A stretch of 64,000 bases of DNA, taken from the NCBI RefSeq assembly GCF_905475395.1, contig NC_058337.1, positions 138,887,172-138,951,171 of the forward strand. The letters run 5' to 3'. Below are positions 50,131-60,544 of this stretch, piece after piece (position 1 is the stretch's first letter; each line of letters opens with the position of its first letter). Origin of the DNA: Chrysoperla carnea (taxonomy: Eukaryota; Arthropoda; Insecta; Neuroptera; Chrysopidae). The notes under the pieces are model-generated. The model did not search any database. It saw only the letters and a list, made by a program, of their open reading frames with translations, and was not told the DNA's origin. The position numbers were made by a program, and so were the translations under genes.

Positions 50131-50811
50131 GAACAGATTATAAAAGATCGTACACCGAAAAACCTTCAAACTGATAATGGTACGGAATTTTATAATGAAA
50201 AATTTAAGAGATTGATGAAAGAGTACAACATAAACCATTATTCTGTATATTCAACTAAAAAGGCGTGTATTGTAGAGAGATTTATACGCACACTGAAATC
50301 GATGATGTACAAACATTTCAGTTTGTATGGTAATTATAAATGGATAAAAGTATTACCGGAATTGATTAAACAGTACAATAATTCATACCATCGGACAATC
50401 AGGATGAAGCCATCACAAGTCAATACACGAAACGAAAAACGGATTTTAAAAGATTCATACAATCATATTAAGATGGTGGGTCCAAAACAAAAATTTACAG
50501 TTGGTGATCATGTAAGGATAAGTAAATTTAGAACGACGTTTGCTCGTGGTTTTCATCCATCATGGACACCAGAAATATTCACCATTCGCGAGGTGAAACT
50601 TACAAACCCAAGAACATATTTACTGAAGGATTACAACAACGAAGATATAAAGGGTGGTTTCTATGCCGAAGAATTACAAAAAGTTCACGATCCAAACATT
50701 TATTTAGTGGAAAAGGTCTTAGCTAAACGCGGATCCAAAGTTAAAGTCCGGTGGTTAGGGTTCGACTCTTTACACGATTCATATATTGATAAAAAAAGTC
50801 TCCTTTTATAG
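50131..50811 (+). pseudogene. Integrase, 3' part of the interrupted outer gene
   Basis: Continues codon 82 onward of the gene begun at 34207: second catalytic Asp (LQTDNGTEF), Glu (CIVERFIRT), SH3-like region and chromodomain-like end (YLVEKVLAKRGSKVK). No lesion other than the insertion itself. An ATG at the duplicated site could start a product lacking the first catalytic Asp, which would be inactive. Confidence 0.9.
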
Positions 50812-51033
50812 TGAAACGTTTTTATGAACATACTTGTAACAATAAAAAATTTGTTATAGTGGACCGTTTTTGTGAACATATTTGTGTTTTATAAAAAAAA
50901 AATAAAAAATATCACATTGAAAAAATATTATTTTTATTGTAAAATTTTATCTATAACATATAAAAACAGAGTTGTATTATAATAATATTTAAAAAATATA
51001 TATTTATAAATTATCGAAAATACAATATAATTA

Positions 51034-51460
51034 TTATTCTGAAAAGTGTCCATTGTCATCATCATCATCTTTCTTCATAAGATAATTTTCAATCATTTCT
51101 TTCACTTGAACATAGTCGGATAACTCGTCTGATGTAAATACACTGTAGTAAGATTGTTCAAAAATGGATAGTCCTACAATTCCATCATTTTGTCCAGAGT
51201 GGATATTTTTTAAAATCCAGTTCCAAATTTGTTTGTCTTCATCGTCTGATGATGGGGAAAATTTCACTTCTAAGCCCATTTGTTCTACCTTATCAATAAG
51301 GTAGTTTAAAGTTTCCGGTCGACCAGATTTAATTGCCATATTAACCAATGTTTTAAAATAATGTTGTTAACACATTGTTTATAGTACTTAAACTACAATC
51401 ATCTTTAATCATATTAACAATACAGTTGTTATCACTATTATGATTACCAAAGTCTTGCAT
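51034..51460 (-). pseudogene. Acidic Polinton protein, frameshifted outer copy
   Basis: Homologue of 44076-44507. A one-base insertion near 51355 (around AATGTTTTAAAATAATG) puts the first ~35 codons out of frame; the remaining 104 codons are open. The Asp tail is shorter (KKDDDDDNGHFSE). Confidence 0.75.
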
Positions 51461-51695
51461 TTTGTATGTTTAAACTAACACTAAATTGTTTTCTACAATA
51501 ATTCTACCTAACTATCAATTTTTTGACACCCCCACCACTACTCTATCAATTGTTCATGCGCACTACTCTATCAATTGTTTGTACACCTATCACAATACCG
51601 AACCACTTTGAGGATCATCACAACAACAGCAGGACACATTTCTGAAACAACAGCAAAAATTAGCTAAATATTAAAAACATAAAAATATAAAATAC

Positions 51696-54600
51696 TTACA
51701 CGCAACAAATAATGCTATAGTGGCCCCATGGTTTTGTTTCACATGAATTGTGAGTAATGTATCGTTTTTGGTCAAATGGTGATAAGCCCACTTTCTGCTG
51801 TTTGATGGTATGAATTTTGTGGCGCTTCGATCGAATGCTTTGTTGATGATTATATGATTTCCAATTCTCTATCAAACATTTTTTATAATCATCAAAAGTA
51901 AGCTTTCGAATTGCTGACTTCTTGAGACCTTTTGATTTTTTCGTCTCTGTCTTGTTTTGCACCCGAACTGTATACATCTTACTTCGCAATCCAACAAATT
52001 CCAACATTACTTCACCGTTGTTTTCATCAGACATTAAACCTTTTACTTTCTTATTACGAAGCGGTATTTTATAGATGTTATCAGGTGCGAAGTCAGCAGT
52101 ATCAAAGCGATCAATATCCTGCCTCATGACGTCATAGACGGAAATATTTGATATATCATAAACTAAACTGTCGGTATCTGTGTATAAAAGCTTAACATTT
52201 TCACGACCGTATCGAGGGTACATGTAATTATAATGAAAATCATACACATACGTCTTGGATACATCCAAAATAGTGAAGCCTACATAGATTGGTTTGTTTA
52301 AAAATATTTCAGTCTTTTTCAACTCTACAATACTGACGTCATTATCGAGCACTGTCATACTATGAAAATTGGGCTTAGCAATCAATTTTTTTACTCCATG
52401 CTTTCCATCCCAATTTTTTCGTATGTAAACAACCCGGTGTTTTCTAATATTCTCCATGGTTTTACCGAATATTGCATTGATCATCAATTTGAACAATGAT
52501 TTTTCAAAATCATTCGTTGCGTTCTTACGCATTTCGGTATTGAAATCAATGTATGATTTAAACCATGGAGATTGATCAAACTGTAACACACGATGGTATT
52601 TTGTTACTTTCACACCAAGTTGTATATATAATTTTAAAATTCTATAGTGCACGATATATCTGGTCTTGTTGTACAGAGTTGTAAGCAGGTATTTTTGTTT
52701 TGAGCCTGGTGGTTTTGCTATCTCCGCACATGGTGGTAGATCGCTAAAGTAATCATGCAGATTTTGGGGTATTTCCAGATCCACTTCTAAAATGAAACCG
52801 ACTGGTGAATCGTCTGCAATTTCCATGACGTCTGGTGTGTCAACCCACTCGAAATTTCCATTGGGTAAAGATGTAGACATTGCTGCTCCATATTCATTCA
52901 CCACATCGTAATACATCAAATAATGTTGTGTTTCATTTGGATTACACCCCTCTGTCATGTACTTATTATTAGCTTTTGCATAGCGATTAGAGCAATGACT
53001 CACAACACCTCTGATTCCTCTCTCGATAAACAGAAACTTATCTACATCAGTGAACAATTCCAGTTTCTTATCGGTGTATTTCAACATGGCTTCCCATGTG
53101 TAGCCAGCTAGTGTATAAGAGTGAGCTGGTTCAAGGCCATATTTATGCAAACAAGTTTTACGGAAATTTTCAAAAATGTCCGCAAGTAGAAGCACATCAG
53201 TTTTCATATACAGGTCAGAGTATTCACCTAGTGTATGTAAACCAAATGTATACCATGATTATAATCCTGATCCGTTATGTGCTCATCTGTTAATGCACTG
53301 TAGAACGCCTCTTTTGTGGGAAAGCTTACCTCATCAAGACGTTCCCAACTAGACATGTATTCATAAGGAAATACACCTTTTCTTGTTAACAATTGAAATT
53401 GTTCATCATCACTGACCTGCAAATAAAAAAAAGATACGGCTCTGTATAAAGTATTTATTTATTTATATTTTTTTTATGACTTACCTCTCTATGTAAAATA
53501 GTTTTTTTATCATTATCTAAATAGGAAGCCAGATTATCTAATTTTTCAGACAGAAACTAAAAGGAATCAATGAATCGTAATTGAATGTCCGAGACGTGTT
53601 TGGTAAAACTGATGTACTTTTCTTTGTTGATGGGCAACACATCAACATGACCATCGAATTCTGTTAGCAGAGGTTCTATTATAAAATGTGCATTATATCC
53701 GCTTAAATTATGCATCACAACAGGTATCACCTTTGAAGTTTGATAATTTAAGTTACAAATTTCGTGTGCTGGACCTCTGTAATAACCTGTAAAATAAATA
53801 TTTAAATTAGATAAAATTTTAACAGTAATATATATTAATACATACCTGTGATGTGTGAATGGTCACGCACACGGATACTATTTGTTGGTGTAAAAGATTT
53901 TTTACAAATATGACACTTTTCTGCACACAGAAACTCCATTTCTTGTTCGATGGTGAGCGGTATCATTGGTTCAACGTGTTTAATTTTCTTTTCCAATGTA
54001 TACGCAACCTGTTCCAGTTCTTTAACAAGCCATTTTGCGCAATCAGTACCACGGTATGCCTTATAAAACGATTGGTTGGGATCATGGGTACAATGAACAT
54101 AGTAACCTACACTGTAGGGTACATGTTTTTGAATATTTTGTGTATAAGACCCATGATCCATTTCCATGTCTTCATGATGTTGTGGTACCAATAACGCCTC
54201 AAAATCTGCATATACAATATATGGAATTGGTTCTGGATGAGAAAATTTCTGAAACTCAACGAACCGCTCGTCATCAGTTTTAGGCATTCGTACCCGCACC
54301 GCTTCTTTTTCACCACAATTTACTGAATGCTGTTGTAGTTTGACTTCTGTAGCAAAATAGTTGAGACATCGATCACATAAAAATATTTTATGCTCGCGTT
54401 TTGTTACACCCGATTGACTCAACTTTGCTAAATTTTTTATCCAGCAAAAGTGGTGACTGTTCCCATTTTCCACAGCCAATAGATGAATTTTCTTCCCCGC
54501 AGTGTTCGAACTAACGCGTACAGGGAAAATTTCTAAATCACGTAGAAACGCATCTTTGTAGCCGTACACGTTAATCGATAGCTGCGGGTTCATCTTTTCA

Positions 54601-55584
54601 AATTTATTAATTTGATCCAGAGACATGGGGAACTTTAATCCATCACATTTTAAATGATGTTTATAGTGCGGGTACTTAGTTAAACGTTGAGGATTCCTTT
54701 CAACCGGGTAAAGTGCTGACATTATCGACCATAAAAAGCAATGTTGGTCATCATTCTGGACTTTAACCACAGCCAATTTATTTTTGATGACTGGTGGTAG
54801 TTCACAAAATGTTCCAGCTGTGATCGGAGAGTACTTATTCATGTGGACTCGAATATTTATGATCATGTCAAGGGCCCAACCGCTATCGCGTTCCTGGAAT
54901 TCTTCCAATTTTTTCAACAAATAGTTTTTGACATGATCAGTGTACCACTCCTGCATGTCCGTTGTCAGATACATTTCCTTGGCCGACGTTATAAAAGTTT
55001 TCAAATCCTCCTCTTTGGTGGTGGGCTTAATGAAATTGCCCGTGAACATAATATACACCTGAAATAAAATTCAAGATCTCATTAGACTATTTAAATTATA
55101 AATCTTAAATTTTACTTACCTTGAGGGGATGCTTCACTAGCTCACGCCGAACGTGTCTTCTAAACATTGGAAATGCCCGGTTGAAAAATATATTTGGATC
55201 TTTATAATCCAAATTGGTAATCATACCAGTCTTCACCCTGCCCTGATGGTGGGTTTCAATTGTCTCCCAGATTAGATGTCAATTTTGTTTTTTGGTGACA
55301 CCACCACCTTGTTTAACTAAATCTAATCGCAGTCGGTGAAGTTGCCGCTGGTATGATTTACAAAGTCCAATATTAGCTTCAAGACGCAGAGGATTTTCTT
55401 TCTTTAACATTAACATCTTTTTCAATAAGCGGATGTTCTGCTTATTAAGTACCATCCATCGCTCAGCTTCCTCCACCGTCTTGATGAGCCTCAACGCTCT
55501 CTCCACTTTCTTCGCCATATCCGTGCTACCACCTTGAGATACCACGTTTAGCGTCTGCATAACATTTTGTTCGTAGGTGTCCAT
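51696..55584 (-). pseudogene. Protein-primed DNA polymerase B, decayed outer copy
   Basis: Same exon layout as the inner gene. Lesions: CGA to TGA in exon 1 (55281-55279), a TAG in exon 3 (53559-53557) and a 13-bp deletion near 53258 that shifts exon 4. Motifs remain readable: [29 protein letters not shown] and YTDTDSLVY. Its last exon lacks the early TGA of the inner gene, so splicing to a downstream exon would add a short Cys-rich tail. Confidence 0.85.
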
Positions 55585-55779
55585 CTTTCAAAAAAAATTA
55601 TATTTAAGTTTCACAATAATATTTAAAAAATTTTTACACTTACCGTTATATTTTCAAATACTAATCAAAATATACGTTACCGAACGTTCAACACTAAAGT
55701 TAACTTACAAATGAGTAATATTTTTTTTTTTTTATAAATTATATAGACTAAGTTTAGAATAATAAATATATCAAAAACA

Positions 55780-55780
55780 A

Positions 55781-55815
<35 letters not shown>

Positions 55816-55830
55816 ATAATAATAATAATA
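55780..55830. repeat. (TAA)n tract, retrotransposon target in outer Polinton
   Basis: Imperfect AAT/TAA repeats right after the outer polB upstream region, corresponding to 48827-48880 of the inner element. Further tracts at 56116-56163 and 60529-60544 separate the inserted elements. Confidence 0.85.
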
Positions 55831-56110
55831 AACCGACGGAGAACGTCCCAATCGCTCATCGAACGCGAAAGCGAGCACAACACAATACAACACCACACAC
55901 ATCACCCAAAAGGCGAGGTCGCTGAACACAATAAACATACATACATTTATACACACTACAAGAACAAAAATACCCTCACAAATATACACGCACACTCACA
56001 CACATTCTCCGGTTCACATGACAGACCAGAACAAGGAAAAACAGTTTACCGTCACTTGACTGTGTCCGTGCGGTAAACTAAATCGGGCTCAGCCCTGCTA
56101 TGAAATAGAT
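55831..56110 (+). mobile_element. 5'-truncated Dong/R4-like retrotransposon copy (280 bp)
   Basis: Nearly identical to 60238-60518, the 3' end of the full copy: the last ~30 codons (RTRKRAQHN...SPKRRGR) plus the 3'UTR ending CTGCTATGAAATAGAT. Typical abortive target-primed reverse transcription product, in the same orientation and in the same (TAA)n tract. Confidence 0.85.
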
Positions 56111-56116
56111 AAAAAC

Positions 56117-56163
<47 letters not shown>

Positions 56164-59100
56164 GACCCGGTGGTGGTGGGTTGATGATCAGGCGGCCACC
56201 CATCACCAAAGAAGCTACAGCCGACGACGGACGAGACACCCGTGACGATTTGCCTGTGGATGTTCCATTACCGCAAACGGAAATGGCCACCGCAGACAAT
56301 TCTTCCAGGAGACGCATGAAGTGGACAGACGAAATGAATCAGTTCATACTGCTAACCTACCTGGAAGTGACCCGACTTGAACAGGATAAAACCGGATACA
56401 GACAAAAACTATACCAACAATTCACACAAAAATACACAAAGCTTACACACATCACAGAACAGCGACTCGCCGATCAACGCCGGACAATTATCACACATAC
56501 ACTCATTCCCCTTACAATACAAAATCAAATTAGACAACAAGTTCACCACCAAATACACACCATACACAACACAGGCATAATACACATGGACACACAGACA
56601 ACACAAACAGCCGAAAATAACAATAGTAACAATAGCAACGATAACACATCCATCACACATATCCAAAACTCACTTAACACTGCATTGGCGGAATTCACAA
56701 ATTTAGACCCCACACAGAAACACAAACTACCAAAACTACACCATTCACGCAATCTCACCAACATAGTCAACACGCTTAACAATTACATTCTACCACAATA
56801 CTTATCACAGGACACAACATTTACAGATTTACACAACATCATTTACTGCGGAGCTGTTGCAGCAGTTAGGTGTAATGGTCTCAAGGTAACATCACCCTTA
56901 AACATACGAAACACACGCACTTCACAAACACACGTACCGGCTTGGGAAAAGCGTTTAAATTCTCGTATTACGAGTATAAGGCGGGACCTAGGCCGGATCA
57001 CACAATACATACAAGGAACGCGTACACAAAAACTCACCAAACACATACAAAACATCAAAACAACATACAGAATACACTCCAAATACGATGTACATAACAC
57101 CGCTCTAGAGGAATTTAGGGATACCCTACACCAAAAACTCACTGTATACTCTACACGACTCAAACGATACAAAGATGCACACAAACGAAAAATACACAAC
57201 ACTCAATTCCAATACAACCAAAAGTTTTTCTACCGATCACTCACACACAACAACACACCACAGCACGATACACAACCACCCACAGAACACTCACTTTTTA
57301 CATATTGGTCTGGTCTTTGGTCCGAGGTAGTTCAGCACAATGCTGAAACCTGTTGGATCGGAGACGAAATCCACAAAACAAACAACATTACACTCATGAC
57401 AAAAACAACAATTACTACAAAAGACATACACAACGCTACACAACACTTACACAATTGGAAGAGCCCTGGCGTGGATCAAATACACAACTATTGGCTGAAA
57501 CACTTTACATGCACACACGAACACCTCGCAAGACATTTTACAAAATTCATACAACACCCTCACACAACACCTCCTTTTCTAATGAAGGGCATCACTTATA
57601 TGATACCGAAGGATAACGATGCAATAAATCCAACAAAATACAGACCCATCACATGTCTATCTACACTATACAAGTTAATCACTTCATGCATCACACAAAA
57701 AATTTACACACACATTACAGACAACAACATTCTCGCAGAGGAGCAAAAGGGCTGTCGGAAACTATCAAGAGGTTGTAAGGAGCAACTCATTATAGACTCG
57801 GTGGTGACCGAACAGGCCAAACACAACAACAGAAGCATGTACACAGCTTACATAGATTACAAAAAAGCATTTGATTCCGTGCCGCATTCCTGGCTTCAGA
57901 GAGTATTGAATTTATACAAAATTGACGAACACATTATACAATTTTTAACACACGCCATGTCGTTATGGACAACCACTCTAAATTTAACACACAATAGCAC
58001 GACCATCACCACAGATACCATACACATTAGACGAGGTATCTTCCAGGGAGACTCATTGAGCCCCCTTTGGTTCTGTCTCGCTCTTAATCCACTATCACAT
58101 ATACTCACAGATTCGGGATGCGGTTTCAAGGTAAAGTTCGACAAAGAATTCCATAAAATATCTCACCTTTTTTACATGGATGACTTGAAACTGTATGCCT
58201 CCACACAAACACAATTAACACATTTAATGCGACTGACTGAAATATTCTCTGCTGACATCCGGATGGAATTCGGTACTGACAAATGCAAAACACAACACAT
58301 ACATGCTGACCCAGGAACGCCTGTTTTATTTGACCTGCAAAATGGTGGTGTCATTAGCCCCATGGAGGAGGGACAATTTTACAGCTATCTTGGTGTGCTG
58401 CAATCACAAGGCATCCCACACACAGATATAAAACAAACACTTACACAACACTACATACAAAGAATTCAAAACATACTCAAAAGTGGTCTTGATGGTAGAA
58501 ATACCGTTAGAGCCATCAACACATACGCTACACCATTTCTCACATATTCCTTCGGAATCATAAAGTGGACAAACACAGACATTAAAAACATACAAATTAA
58601 AACACGAACAATTATGACAAAACACAGAATACACCACATACACTCATCATCAGCCAGGTTGATTTTACCACGGTCTTTAGGAGGACGTGGTCTCAAAGAT
58701 ATCCAACTATTACACGATCGCCAGCTCCATAGCCTACGCGAGTACTTCCAATCTAAAACACACACATCACACTTACACAATGCCATAACATCCGCAGACA
58801 AGTCATACACGCCACTTAACATGCACACAACACAACACTCTCTTCCACCAACCAAAACACAACACACATCCACAAACATGCAGACATGGAAAACGAAGGT
58901 TTTACATGGAAGGTATTTTCATGAGCTTAGTCACGACTGTATTGACCGAGAGGCTTCGCAAGCCTGGTTGACCAAGTGTAATATCTTTCCGGAAACCGAG
59001 GGCTTCATGTTTGCAATACAGGATCAAATCATACATACACTGAATTACAGAAAACACATACTCAAAGACAACGCACAACAAACAGACCTATGTCGGCAAT

Positions 59101-60518
59101 GTCGACAAAAACCAGAAACAATACAACACATTACATCAGCATGCTCACGTCTTACCCAAACAGATTACAAACACAGACACGATCAGGTAGCAAAAATAAT
59201 ACACCAAAAACTCGCCATAAAACACAAACTCACAACAGACAACTCACCATACTACAAATACACTCCATCTTCAATTCTCGAAAACAACACGCACAAATTA
59301 TATTGGGATAGAACAATTATCACAGACAAGGCGGTACACTACAACAGGCCAGACATTACACTTATACACAAACACACAAAAACCACATTCCTCATAGACA
59401 TTGCAGTACCCAACACACACAACCTTCAGTCTACACACACTGAAAAACTAACAAAATACACCGATCTAGCTGTCGATCTGAGGAATCAATGGAAAATGAC
59501 AACAGTTGTTGTCGTTCCGGTGATACTAAGCTCAATAGGCGTCATACCAACAACACTTCACAACAGTCTGCATACACTTGAACTACACAAAAACACATAC
59601 ATACAATTACAAAAGGCAGTTATAATTAATACTTGCCGTATAGTGAGAAAGTTTCTCTCTATGGGACACAGTACTCTCCAAACACAAACATTAACCACTG
59701 CTCAACAAACAACAACAAACACAACATACTCTCCGACCAATGCAAACACACTCATGCCAAACACGGAAACTTCACACCAGCACCCACACAACACACAGTT
59801 ACACACACAAAACATAACGCAAGAAATATACCCGACACAACACAGCACATCTACAACAACACCCACACACGCAACATCAGCACATTCTCCAAACCAAACA
59901 CAAAACAATACACAAGAAACAAACTCATCACAACACAACATCATTACTTACACTACAACAGCACTCATACACGCACCACCCCCACTTTATCGAAACGAAA
60001 CACATAACACACCACCCATTGCTCGGTTAACAAGCCTCACACAAGATCAAATATCAAGACCATCAGATGTCTCAAACAAAACACAAAACACTTCACAAGA
60101 AACACAACATAGTATAACTTTATTAACCACAACACCCATACACGTACCACCACCAATAAATCAAAACCTCACACAAAACACTTCACCCATTGTAAGACTC
60201 ACAAGACTCACACATGACCAAATTGCACACTATTCAAAACCGACGGAGAACGTCCCAATCGCTCATCGAACGCGAAAGCGAGCACAACACAATACAACAC
60301 CACACACATCACCCAAAAGGCGAGGTCGCTGAACACAATAAACATACATACATTTATACACACTACAAGAACAAAAATACCCTCACAAATATACACGCAC
60401 ACTCACACACATTCTCCGGTTCACATGACAGACCAGAACAAGGAAAAAACAGTTTACCGTCACTTGACTGTGTCCGTGCGGTAAACTAAATCGGGCTCAG
60501 CCCTGCTATGAAATAGAT
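56164..60518 (+). mobile_element. Dong/R4-like non-LTR retrotransposon, apparently complete
   Basis: Bounded on both sides by (TAA)n, the known target of Dong-type elements. Has a very short 5' leader, one long ORF and a ~185-bp 3'UTR shared with the 5'-truncated copy. No poly(A) tail; it ends in GAAATAGAT followed by TAA repeats. Confidence 0.75.
56184..60332 (+). CDS. Retrotransposon protein: Myb-like, reverse transcriptase, RLE endonuclease
   Basis: 1382 aa, uninterrupted. Near residue 50 a Trp-containing Myb-like segment (MKWTDEMNQFILLTYLEV) may bind DNA. Reverse transcriptase: KSPGVDQIHNYWLKH, YRPITCLSTLYK, YIDYKKAFDSVP (motif A), GIFQGDSLSPLWF and FYMDDLKLYA (catalytic YMDD at 664-667). 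C-terminal CCHC knuckle C970-x2-C...H...C, then RPD (1055) with LIDIAVP, the PD-(D/E)XK restriction-like endonuclease. A Thr/Gln/His-rich tail with imperfect repeats follows. The coding strand is unusually rich in A and C. Confidence 0.85.
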   Translation: MIRRPPITKEATADDGRDTRDDLPVDVPLPQTEMATADNSSRRRMKWTDEMNQFILLTYLEVTRLEQDKTGYRQKLYQQFTQKYTKLTHITEQRLADQRRTIITHTLIPLTIQNQIRQQVHHQIHTIHNTGIIHMDTQTTQTAENNNSNNSNDNTSITHIQNSLNTALAEFTNLDPTQKHKLPKLHHSRNLTNIVNTLNNYILPQYLSQDTTFTDLHNIIYCGAVAAVRCNGLKVTSPLNIRNTRTSQTHVPAWEKRLNSRITSIRRDLGRITQYIQGTRTQKLTKHIQNIKTTYRIHSKYDVHNTALEEFRDTLHQKLTVYSTRLKRYKDAHKRKIHNTQFQYNQKFFYRSLTHNNTPQHDTQPPTEHSLFTYWSGLWSEVVQHNAETCWIGDEIHKTNNITLMTKTTITTKDIHNATQHLHNWKSPGVDQIHNYWLKHFTCTHEHLARHFTKFIQHPHTTPPFLMKGITYMIPKDNDAINPTKYRPITCLSTLYKLITSCITQKIYTHITDNNILAEEQKGCRKLSRGCKEQLIIDSVVTEQAKHNNRSMYTAYIDYKKAFDSVPHSWLQRVLNLYKIDEHIIQFLTHAMSLWTTTLNLTHNSTTITTDTIHIRRGIFQGDSLSPLWFCLALNPLSHILTDSGCGFKVKFDKEFHKISHLFYMDDLKLYASTQTQLTHLMRLTEIFSADIRMEFGTDKCKTQHIHADPGTPVLFDLQNGGVISPMEEGQFYSYLGVLQSQGIPHTDIKQTLTQHYIQRIQNILKSGLDGRNTVRAINTYATPFLTYSFGIIKWTNTDIKNIQIKTRTIMTKHRIHHIHSSSARLILPRSLGGRGLKDIQLLHDRQLHSLREYFQSKTHTSHLHNAITSADKSYTPLNMHTTQHSLPPTKTQHTSTNMQTWKTKVLHGRYFHELSHDCIDREASQAWLTKCNIFPETEGFMFAIQDQIIHTLNYRKHILKDNAQQTDLCRQCRQKPETIQHITSACSRLTQTDYKHRHDQVAKIIHQKLAIKHKLTTDNSPYYKYTPSSILENNTHKLYWDRTIITDKAVHYNRPDITLIHKHTKTTFLIDIAVPNTHNLQSTHTEKLTKYTDLAVDLRNQWKMTTVVVVPVILSSIGVIPTTLHNSLHTLELHKNTYIQLQKAVIINTCRIVRKFLSMGHSTLQTQTLTTAQQTTTNTTYSPTNANTLMPNTETSHQHPHNTQLHTQNITQEIYPTQHSTSTTTPTHATSAHSPNQTQNNTQETNSSQHNIITYTTTALIHAPPPLYRNETHNTPPIARLTSLTQDQISRPSDVSNKTQNTSQETQHSITLLTTTPIHVPPPINQNLTQNTSPIVRLTRLTHDQIAHYSKPTENVPIAHRTRKRAQHNTTPHTSPKRRGR

Positions 60519-60544
60519 GAGAGAAAAAATAATAATAATAATAA

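Noticed and set aside
56409..60007. Many short frames on both strands within the complete retrotransposon
   Set aside because: Low G/T content removes stop codons from other frames; none has recognisable domains, while the long plus frame has RT and endonuclease motifs.
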